Shown here one piece after another: positions 1 to 5,287 of a stretch of 7,883 bases of DNA. This DNA comes from Firmicutes bacterium UBA1065. Lineage in GTDB: Bacteria > Bacillota > Clostridia > Tissierellales > Sedimentibacteraceae. Location: NCBI GenBank assembly GCA_002316225.1, contig DCDC01000022.1, positions 1-7,883 on the forward strand, read 5' to 3'. The position numbers and the translations under genes are program-made. The notes under the pieces were generated by a model. The model had not been told where the DNA came from. It saw only the letters and a list, made by a program, of their open reading frames with translations, and did not search any database. Position 1 is the first letter of the stretch; each line of letters starts with the position of its first letter.

Positions 1-104
1 CATATGTTTGACAAACCTACATATTATTAAAAACTTCCAAGAAAATACCAAAGATAATAAATCATAAGAGATGGTCCCTCAAGGAGGATTTGTAAAATAA
101 TTTG
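1..104. other. AT-rich edge region with no supported gene
   Basis: No convincing gene or terminator is visible. One forward frame is open from base 2 to a TAA at 65-67 (21 sense codons), which could be the tail of an upstream gene, but its composition gives no recognisable protein signal. The next 9-codon reading frame (71-100) has no ribosome binding site. Confidence 0.5.
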
Positions 105-133
105 TTGATTATTGTCATAGCATAAGTTATAAT
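105..133 (+). promoter_or_regulatory. Sigma-A-type promoter for the riboswitch-controlled transporter
   Basis: A -35 box TTGATT (105-110) is separated by exactly 17 nt from a perfect -10 box TATAAT (128-133). Transcription would start near 140, about 18 nt before the riboswitch aptamer, which is the expected arrangement for a purine riboswitch leader. Seen directly in the sequence; promoter activity is inferred. Confidence 0.75.
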
Positions 134-157
134 TATGTTAATTAAATATGAAACTGC

Positions 158-226
158 ATCAATATAATGTGGATAATATGGTTCCATAGTTTCTACCAAA
201 CAACCGTAAATTGTTTGACTATTGAT
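158..226 (+). ncRNA. Purine riboswitch aptamer, guanine class
   Basis: This is a three-way junction with every hallmark of the purine riboswitch family. P1 pairs 158-164 (ATCAATA) with 220-226 (TATTGAT), a perfect 7 bp. P2 pairs 169-174 with 182-187 around loop AATATGG (175-181). P3 pairs 197-203 (CAAACAA) with 211-217 (TTGTTTG), a perfect 7 bp, around loop CCGTAAA (204-210). The two loops carry the nucleotides that make the kissing interaction. The conserved J2/3 segment GTTTCTAC (189-196) is intact. The base that reads the ligand, equivalent to position 74 of the xpt aptamer, is C219 within GACTAT, which specifies guanine or hypoxanthine; adenine switches have U here. The standard J2/3 core argues against the 2'-deoxyguanosine variant. 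It lies upstream of an importer gene with a terminator between, as expected for a feedback OFF switch. Confidence 0.95.
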
Positions 227-242
227 ACTATTATTCTATTGG

Positions 243-272
243 TGCGAGTAGTTTTATACTGTTCGCATTTTT
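243..272 (+). terminator. Intrinsic terminator of the riboswitch expression platform
   Basis: A 10-bp stem (243-252 with 258-267, two G-U pairs) closes a 5-nt loop and is followed directly by five T residues (268-272). It sits 17 nt after the aptamer and 38 nt before the coding start, so it can stop transcription before the first gene. The upper 5' arm AGTAGTT (247-253) can alternatively pair with GACTATT (217-223), which includes the 3' strand of P1, giving a plausible antiterminator. Ligand binding would hold P1, free the terminator arm and switch the operon off. The stem is seen directly; the switching mechanism is inferred from other purine riboswitches. Confidence 0.85.
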
Positions 273-310
273 ACTTTCTTGGTGCAGAGTTTTAAAATAG
301 GAGGAAGCTA

Positions 311-1471
311 ATGAAAAAACTATTGAGCATCATTTTAGTGCTGATGCTGGCACTGACACTTATGACATCATGCGGGAATAATGAACAGAAACAACCCGTA
401 TCTGAGGGGCCGAAAGCCTCGGGAGAAGGAATTTTTCCCGCAATTGCCAAGGAAGATATTAAGGTTGGAGTAATCCATATTGGGAATCCTGCCGACGGTT
501 CAGGTTATTCCTATGCACATGATCAGGGAATAATAGCAATGCAGAAAGCCTTAGGCCTTAGCGACAGCCAGATAATCCGTAAAAACAATGTCAATGACAC
601 GGATCCTACGGCAACCGAAGCAGCAATGCTTGAATGTATTGAAGAAGGGGCCAACATCATTTTTGGAACAAGCTGGGGCTACATGGATACCATGGAAGCA
701 TTGGCCGAAGAATATCCTGATGTGATATTCTCCCACGGCTCCGGATATAAAAGCAACGGAAAAAACTTTAATAATTATTTTGGAAGAATCTATCAGGCAA
801 GGTATCTTACGGGTATTGCAGCCGGCTTAAAAACAAAAACCAATAAGCTGGGATATGTGGCAGCAATGGGCAAGGACAATTCAGAGGTAACGGGAGGATT
901 GAATGCATTTGCCATGGGAGTATATTCCGTTAACCCTGATGCAAAGGTATATGTGAAGGTTACAAACAGCTGGTATTCACCTGAAGAAGAAACAAATGCG
1001 GCAAAAGCATTGATTGCCGAGGGCTGTGATGTAATAGCCCAGCACTGCGACACTCCCAACCCTCAATTGGAAGCTGAGAAGGCAGGAGTTTTCGGTATAG
1101 GCTATAATTCGGATATGTCCAAGGATGCTCCAAAGGCAACCATAACATCTGCTGTATGGAATTGGGGAGCTTATTATACATGGGCTGTTGAACAAGTTAT
1201 AAACGGTACATGGAAGTGTGAAAACTACTTCGGCGGAATGAAGGAAGGCATGATTGATATTTCACCATTGAACGAAAGCATTGCCGCAGAAGGGACTGCC
1301 GAAAAAATCGAAGAGGCCAGAAAGGCCATAATGGATGGCAGCTTCAACGTGTTTGACGGAGTAATTGAAACAAATGACGGCTCAAAGGTTGGAGAAGAAG
1401 GAAAAACACTTGATGACGCAACCATCACAGGCGGAATTAACTGGTACTTTAAGACTGTTGTAGAAAAATAA
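311..1471 (+). CDS. BMP/Med-family substrate-binding lipoprotein of a purine ABC importer
   Basis: This is the extracytoplasmic ligand-binding protein that would deliver purine nucleosides or bases to the importer encoded downstream. At 386 residues it has a normal BMP-family length. Residues 1-20 form a lipoprotein signal peptide with a basic start (MKK), a hydrophobic core and the lipobox LMTSC, giving lipidated Cys21. A short Ser/Gly-rich linker leads into a type I periplasmic-binding fold from about residue 50 (KVGVIHIGNP). The region equivalent to the first ligand loop reads GSGYSYAHDQG (63-73) rather than the DKSFNQ-like motif of PnrA/NupN, so it belongs to another BMP subgroup. Other conserved-looking stretches are FGTSWGYMD (118-126), FGRIYQARYLTG (157-168) and FGIGYNSDM (261-269). 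The start follows AGGAGG (299-304) by 6 nt. The guanine riboswitch upstream and the Nup-type ATPase and permeases downstream point to purine cargo; the exact ligand is not visible from sequence. Confidence 0.9.
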   Translation: MKKLLSIILVLMLALTLMTSCGNNEQKQPVSEGPKASGEGIFPAIAKEDIKVGVIHIGNPADGSGYSYAHDQGIIAMQKALGLSDSQIIRKNNVNDTDPTATEAAMLECIEEGANIIFGTSWGYMDTMEALAEEYPDVIFSHGSGYKSNGKNFNNYFGRIYQARYLTGIAAGLKTKTNKLGYVAAMGKDNSEVTGGLNAFAMGVYSVNPDAKVYVKVTNSWYSPEEETNAAKALIAEGCDVIAQHCDTPNPQLEAEKAGVFGIGYNSDMSKDAPKATITSAVWNWGAYYTWAVEQVINGTWKCENYFGGMKEGMIDISPLNESIAAEGTAEKIEEARKAIMDGSFNVFDGVIETNDGSKVGEEGKTLDDATITGGINWYFKTVVEK

Positions 1472-1477
1472 TTCACG

Positions 1478-1507
1478 GGGGTTGGTTGTTACCAACCCCG
1501 CATTTTT
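1478..1507 (+). terminator. Intrinsic terminator between binding protein and ATPase genes
   Basis: A 9-bp perfect stem GGGGTTGGT (1478-1486) with ACCAACCCC (1491-1499) encloses a 4-nt loop and is followed after GCA by five T residues (1503-1507). It begins 6 nt after the binding-protein stop codon. The ATPase and permease genes of the same importer lie downstream, so it probably acts as a partial terminator or mRNA-end stabiliser that makes the binding protein more abundant than the membrane complex. That role is inference. Confidence 0.85.
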
Positions 1508-1559
1508 GTCATCATGAGGACTTTAGCCCGAGTTCCTTCACTGCGTTCGGGATGACAAA
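1505..1559. repeat. Palindromic intergenic repeat with 9-bp inverted ends
   Basis: The element is bounded by perfect inverted ends TTTGTCATC (1505-1513) and GATGACAAA (1551-1559). It contains a second inverted pair, CCCGA (1527-1531) with TCGGG (1547-1551). The composition, GTCATC-TGAGGAC near one end and CTGCGTTCGGGATGAC at the other, resembles the small REP/MITE-like dispersed repeats common between genes of many bacteria, including clostridia. It encodes nothing. Its left end overlaps the T-tract of the preceding terminator. Only one copy is present in this window, so its dispersed nature is inferred from resemblance. Confidence 0.65.
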
Positions 1560-1579
1560 CAATATTAATGAGATACTAT
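1552..1579 (+). promoter_or_regulatory. Possible weak promoter for the ATPase-permease genes
   Basis: ATGACA (1552-1557, five of six matches to the -35 consensus) lies 16 nt before TACTAT (1574-1579, -10-like). The -35 box falls in the right end of the palindromic repeat. A promoter here would make sense because a terminator separates the ATPase gene from the riboswitch promoter, but short AT-rich matches of this kind are common by chance. Confidence 0.3.
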
Positions 1580-1606
1580 ACTTAGGTTGATATTAGGATA
1601 TTAAAC

Positions 1607-1612
1607 AGGAGA
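1607..1612 (+). promoter_or_regulatory. Ribosome binding site of the ATPase gene, with ambiguous start
   Basis: AGGAG (1607-1611) lies only 3 nt before ATG 1615 but 6 nt before the adjacent in-frame TTG at 1618. Spacing favours initiation at TTG 1618; codon strength favours ATG 1615. The difference is a single residue. Confidence 0.6.
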
Positions 1613-1614
1613 AT

Positions 1615-3150
1615 ATGTTGAGAACAAATGATACAAATTATGCGATAGAACTTAAGGGAATTACTAAAACCTTTGGCAAGGTAATTGCCAACGAAAATGT
1701 CAGCCTTGGCATAAAATACGGTGAAATTCTTGCCCTGCTTGGAGAAAACGGATCCGGCAAGACTACCCTGATGAATATTTTATCGGGTATTTACTATGCA
1801 GATGAGGGTTCCATTTACATTGACGGGAAAGAAGCATTCATAACAAATCCCCATGAAGCGATAAAATTAGGTATTGGAATGATTCACCAGCATTTTAGGT
1901 TGGTTGAAGTATTCAGTGCCATGGATAATATTCTTATGGGTACAAGGGGAAGATACTCAAAAACCGGTGCCTTAAAAGAAAAAATCCTGGAAATGAGCAA
2001 AAAATTCGGTTTGGAAATAGAACCTGACAAGAAAGTTTACAATATGTCCGTAAGCGAAAAACAAACCGTTGAAATAATGAAGGTTCTCTACAGGGGGGCC
2101 AGGATATTGATTTTAGATGAGCCTACATCGGTTCTGACACCCCAGGAAACGGCAAAACTGTTTGCAATACTTCGCAGGATGAAAGACCAGGGGAATGCAA
2201 TAATCATCATCACTCATAAACTCCATGAGGTCCTGACCATAAGCGACAGGGTTGCAATACTTCGAAAAGGCAAGGTAGTTGATACGGTGAGGACGAAAGA
2301 CACCAATGAGAGACAGCTTGCCGAGCTTATGGTGGGAAGACCCGTCAGCCTTGAAATAAACAGACCTGAAACGACCAACAAAAAAACCGTTTTAAATGTT
2401 GTAGACCTTTCCGTGGTTAATCAAGACGGAACAAGAGGCCTGAACAATGTGAGCTTTAAGTTAAAAAGCGGAGAAATACTTGGTGTTGCGGGAGTGGCAG
2501 GCAGCGGGCAGAGAGAATTGTGCGAAACAATTGCAGGATTAATGGAAGCTAAAACCGGCGCAATTCTATACAAGAAAGAAAACATTTTGGGGAAAAGTCC
2601 CGATGAAATCATAAATTTAGGTATAAGCATGTCCTTTGTGCCTGAGGACAGATTAGGCATGGGTTTGGTCGGCTCCATGGACATGGTGGACAATATGCTG
2701 CTTAAATCATATAAAAAGAATAAGGGCTTTATAATCGACAAGAAACCATCCAGGAAGCTGGCTGAAGAATTGGTTGAAAAACTTGGCATCATTACTCCCG
2801 GTGTTGAAACTCCGGTAAGAATGTTGTCCGGAGGAAATGTTCAGAAGGTCCTTTTGGGAAGGGAAATCGAATCAGAGCCCAATGTGCTAATTACAGCATA
2901 TCCGGTTAGGGGTCTTGATATAAATTCATCCTATGTAATTTATGACTTATTGAATGAACAAAAGAAAAAGAATGTTGCTATACTTTTTATAGGGGAGGAT
3001 TTGGATGTTCTTTTGGAACTGTCCGACAGAATCCTGGTTTTATGCCACGGGGAAGTAATGGGAATCGTGGATGCAAAAAATACCAGCAAGGAAGAAATAG
3101 GACTCATGATGGCAGGAAAAAAGATGGAAGGAGTTGACTCGGATGAATAA
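1615..3150 (+). CDS. Duplicated ABC ATPase of a nucleoside importer (NupO/YufO-like)
   Basis: This cytoplasmic ATPase powers purine import. At 511 residues it carries two fused nucleotide-binding domains, as in NupO and the RbsA-type sugar ATPases. Domain 1 (about 10-240) has an intact Walker A GENGSGKT (43-50), Q-loop Gln92, Walker B ILILDEP (164-170) and H-loop His201. Its signature is degenerate, SVSEKQ (145-150) instead of LSGGQ. Domain 2 (about 260-500) is the reverse: a defective Walker A GVAGSGQRE (293-301) lacking the Lys and Ser/Thr, a good signature LSGGN (404-408), no acidic Walker B pair (AYP at 428-430) and Glu461 in GEDLD where the H-loop His would be. One composite site should therefore hydrolyse ATP and the other should be structural, a known feature of the family. 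The 3' end overlaps the first permease gene by 8 nt, implying coupled translation. Start is ATG 1615 or TTG 1618. Confidence 0.93.
   Translation: MLRTNDTNYAIELKGITKTFGKVIANENVSLGIKYGEILALLGENGSGKTTLMNILSGIYYADEGSIYIDGKEAFITNPHEAIKLGIGMIHQHFRLVEVFSAMDNILMGTRGRYSKTGALKEKILEMSKKFGLEIEPDKKVYNMSVSEKQTVEIMKVLYRGARILILDEPTSVLTPQETAKLFAILRRMKDQGNAIIIITHKLHEVLTISDRVAILRKGKVVDTVRTKDTNERQLAELMVGRPVSLEINRPETTNKKTVLNVVDLSVVNQDGTRGLNNVSFKLKSGEILGVAGVAGSGQRELCETIAGLMEAKTGAILYKKENILGKSPDEIINLGISMSFVPEDRLGMGLVGSMDMVDNMLLKSYKKNKGFIIDKKPSRKLAEELVEKLGIITPGVETPVRMLSGGNVQKVLLGREIESEPNVLITAYPVRGLDINSSYVIYDLLNEQKKKNVAILFIGEDLDVLLELSDRILVLCHGEVMGIVDAKNTSKEEIGLMMAGKKMEGVDSDE
3128..3133 (+). promoter_or_regulatory. Ribosome binding site that fixes the first permease start
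   Basis: AAGGAG (3128-3133), inside the end of the ATPase gene, ends 9 nt before ATG 3143. The upstream in-frame TTG at 3134 directly abuts this site and cannot use it, so the gene begins at 3143. Confidence 0.8.
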
Positions 3151-4225
3151 GAAAAGTTATCTGCCTTTTATCAGGATCGTAAAAATATCCGAGCGCTCCG
3201 GAAAAGACACCATAAAAATCAGGCTGGTCGCTTTTGCTTTAGCCCTTGCGGCAGGCGGCCTGTTCACCTTGTTTTTGGGATATAATCCCCTGGAATTATA
3301 CGGGACCATTATATCAGGAGCCTTTCGAAGCAAGATGGCCTTTCAGGCAACAATCAGGTTTATGGTGCCCTTGCTCATGTCATCCTTGGGAGTGGTCCTG
3401 GCCTTTAAAATGAAATTTTGGAATATAGGAGCTGAAGGGCAGATAATTGCAGGTGCCGTATGTGCTTCATATTTTGCCCTCTTTCATGATACATGGCCCC
3501 ACTTTTTATTATTGCTTGTCATGTTTATAGCAGGAGCCCTGGGGGGAGGTCTGTGGGGCTTGATACCGGCCTATTTTAAATCAAAATTTGACACCAATGA
3601 AACACTCTTTACCTTGATGCTCAATTATATTGCCTTGCACGTTATCACCTACTTAAGAGATGGTCCCTGGAAGGACCCGGGCTCCTCCGGATTCCCCAAG
3701 ATAGCCCGGTTTGCTCCCAATGCCCAGCTTGATAAGGTCCTTGGAGTTCACTTCGGATGGATAATAGCTTTGCTTCTTGTCGTCCTTGTATTCATATATC
3801 TTAAGTATACCAAACACGGATACGAAATAAGCGTGGTGGGTGAAAGCAAGTCCACTGCCAGGTATGCAGGCATGAATGTCAAAAAAATCATCCTCCGGAC
3901 CATGTTTATAAGTGGAAGCATCTGCGGGATTACGGGAATGATCCAGGCAGCCGGTTCCGACATGACCCTGGCATCTTCCGTAGCAGGGGGCGTGGGTTTT
4001 ACTGCCATAATAGTTTCCTGGCTGGCATACTTGAATCCTTTCGGAATACTCCTGGTTTCATTCTTGTTCAGCATTCTTGAGAAGGGGAGCAGTGTAATGC
4101 AATCAACCTATGGATTGTCAACCTATTTCGCAAGCGTCCTTCAGGGAATAATCCTGTTTTTCATTTTAGGATGCGAGTTTTTCATAAGGTATAAATTTGT
4201 ATTGGGCAAAAAAGGAGGCAGGTGA
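3143..4225 (+). CDS. ABC importer permease, BPD_transp_2 family (NupP/YufP-like)
   Basis: This is one of the two integral membrane subunits forming the purine translocation channel. The 360-residue product matches the size of NupP-type permeases. A basic cytoplasmic N-terminus precedes a hydrophobic segment at about 27-47. Further membrane segments lie near 72-90, 95-114, 119-142, 203-222, 252-270, 285-312 and 325-348. The family motif NIGAEGQ (94-100) is intact. The cytoplasmic coupling loop that contacts the ATPase is recognisable at 226-248 (GYEISVVGES, then ARYAGM). The conserved segment LRDGPWKDPG (171-180) also fits this family. The frame is open upstream to TTG 3134, but the Shine-Dalgarno position selects ATG 3143. 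The gene overlaps the ATPase gene by 8 nt and is followed after 1 nt by the second permease, so all three are translated as a unit. Substrate is inferred from context. Confidence 0.92.
   Translation: MNKKSYLPFIRIVKISERSGKDTIKIRLVAFALALAAGGLFTLFLGYNPLELYGTIISGAFRSKMAFQATIRFMVPLLMSSLGVVLAFKMKFWNIGAEGQIIAGAVCASYFALFHDTWPHFLLLLVMFIAGALGGGLWGLIPAYFKSKFDTNETLFTLMLNYIALHVITYLRDGPWKDPGSSGFPKIARFAPNAQLDKVLGVHFGWIIALLLVVLVFIYLKYTKHGYEISVVGESKSTARYAGMNVKKIILRTMFISGSICGITGMIQAAGSDMTLASSVAGGVGFTAIIVSWLAYLNPFGILLVSFLFSILEKGSSVMQSTYGLSTYFASVLQGIILFFILGCEFFIRYKFVLGKKGGR
4213..4218 (+). promoter_or_regulatory. Ribosome binding site that fixes the second permease start
   Basis: AGGAGG (4213-4218), within the last codons of the first permease, is 8 nt from ATG 4227. 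The frame is open back to TTG 4197, which lies upstream of this site and has no ribosome binding site of its own, so 4227 is the start. Confidence 0.85.
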
Positions 4226-4226
4226 T

Positions 4227-5177
4227 ATGTTCGTTAAATTTTTAAGTGCGGCAGTATTTGCAGGGACTCCCCTCCTGTTTGGAACTACGGGTGAAATAAT
4301 GAATGAAAAAGCAGGTCATCTGAACCTTGGAGTTGAAGGAATGATGGCCATGGGTGCATGTGCGGGTTTCATGGCAGGGTTCTTTTATGATAGTATTATT
4401 ATTGCCCTTTTGGCAGCTTTTTTGGCAGGCATGCTGGGTGCGTTGATATATGCCCTATTAACCATAACCTTTATGGCAAATCAAAATGTCACCGGTTTGA
4501 CCCTTTCAATTTTTGGTGTGGGCATATGTAATTTTGTAGGGGAATTCATGCTGCTGAACTCTCCTTCAAACACCTTGAAGCTTCCCGAGCATATAACCGC
4601 CCAAATAAGCAATTTGAACATCCCGGGCTTGAGCACCGTTCCGGTTTTTGGACCCTTGCTCTTCCAATATAATATTTTTGTTTACTTAGCCGCCTTGATT
4701 GCCCTAATTTGCGGTATTTACTATAATCATACAAAGACAGGCCTCAATGTCAGGGCAATCGGAGAAAACCCCGGGGCAGCTGATGCTGCAGGAATAAAGG
4801 TGACCAAATTAAAATATATCAACCTCCTTGTGGGTGGAGGCATATGCGGCCTGGGAGGGGCATACTGCTCCATGATTATTAACGGCGGCGTATGGATGAA
4901 CAATCCCGTAAACGGCCAGGGATGGATAGCCGTTGCTCTTGTTATATTTGCCTCATGGAAGCCCTACAGGGCAATTTTTGGCTCATTTATATTTGGAGCC
5001 TTCTCCATATTGAAATATTATTTTCCAAAAACAATCATAAGCCTTCCCAATGCCTTTTACGACATGCTTCCCTTTATTATTACTGCCCTGGTATTAGTAA
5101 TTACTTCAATCAGAAAATCAAAAGAAAACCAACAACCTGCAAGCTGCGGGGTAAATTATTACAGAGAAGAAAGATAG
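4227..5177 (+). CDS. ABC importer permease, BPD_transp_2 family (NupQ/YufQ-like)
   Basis: This second membrane subunit would pair with the preceding permease to form the import channel. At 316 residues it has the usual NupQ-type length. The N-terminal half holds the motif GTTGEIMNEKAG (19-30) followed by NLGVEGMM (33-40), the counterpart of NIGAEGQ in its partner. Membrane segments are visible near 42-52, 57-82, 90-110, 148-166, 197-217, 233-262 and 278-294. The ATPase-coupling loop is at 172-190 (GLNVRAIGENPG, then ADAAGI). A short polar tail of about 20 residues ends the protein. It starts 1 nt after the preceding stop codon and is the last gene before a strong terminator, closing the transport operon. 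Cargo is inferred to be a guanine-type purine or nucleoside from the riboswitch and family; paralogous families move other ligands. Confidence 0.92.
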   Translation: MFVKFLSAAVFAGTPLLFGTTGEIMNEKAGHLNLGVEGMMAMGACAGFMAGFFYDSIIIALLAAFLAGMLGALIYALLTITFMANQNVTGLTLSIFGVGICNFVGEFMLLNSPSNTLKLPEHITAQISNLNIPGLSTVPVFGPLLFQYNIFVYLAALIALICGIYYNHTKTGLNVRAIGENPGAADAAGIKVTKLKYINLLVGGGICGLGGAYCSMIINGGVWMNNPVNGQGWIAVALVIFASWKPYRAIFGSFIFGAFSILKYYFPKTIISLPNAFYDMLPFIITALVLVITSIRKSKENQQPASCGVNYYREER

Positions 5178-5184
5178 ATTGCCC

Positions 5185-5219
5185 AGGCCCCGGGAAGATA
5201 CCCAGGGGCTTCTTTTATT
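5185..5219 (+). terminator. Intrinsic terminator of the transporter operon
   Basis: GCCCCGGG (5187-5194) pairs with CCC and GGGGC (5201-5203 and 5205-5209), with A5204 bulged and a 6-nt loop; A5185 and G5186 can extend the stem to T5211 and T5210. A T-rich run, TCTTTTATT (5211-5219), follows. It begins 8 nt after the last permease stop codon. Confidence 0.85.
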
Positions 5220-5227
5220 GGTATAAT
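5219..5227 (+). promoter_or_regulatory. Candidate extended -10 promoter of the M23 gene
   Basis: TGGTATAAT (5219-5227) is an extended -10 element with a perfect TATAAT (5222-5227). No good -35 box lies at the usual distance, which extended -10 promoters can tolerate. It directly abuts the operon terminator and leaves a leader of about 55 nt, so it is well placed to start an independent M23 transcript. Inferred. Confidence 0.45.
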
Positions 5228-5287
5228 TAGGGTTCATAATGCATAATACTTGGTTAAAATCAAAAACTACATGAAGAGGAAGCTTAT

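Noticed and set aside
8..13. Perfect -35 hexamer TTGACA at the window edge
   Set aside because: No -10 box lies at 16-18 nt; the nearby TATTAT at 22-27 is too close.
71..100. Nine-codon reading frame, possible leader peptide
   Set aside because: It is upstream of the proposed transcription start, has no ribosome binding site and has no regulatory codon run.
158..226. Adenine-class or 2'-deoxyguanosine-class reading of the purine aptamer
   Set aside because: The discriminating base is C219, not U, and the J2/3 core is the standard guanine-type sequence.
3134..3142. TTG start for the first permease
   Set aside because: It directly abuts the Shine-Dalgarno AAGGAG; ATG 3143 is correctly spaced.
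4197..4226. TTG start for the second permease, adding 10 residues
   Set aside because: It lies upstream of the AGGAGG that serves ATG 4227 and would overlap the preceding gene without its own ribosome binding site.
4892..5230. Open frame of 112 codons on the + strand overlapping the second permease
   Set aside because: It lies in another frame of a clearly coding permease gene, has no ribosome binding site, runs through the operon terminator and has no membrane or domain pattern of its own.
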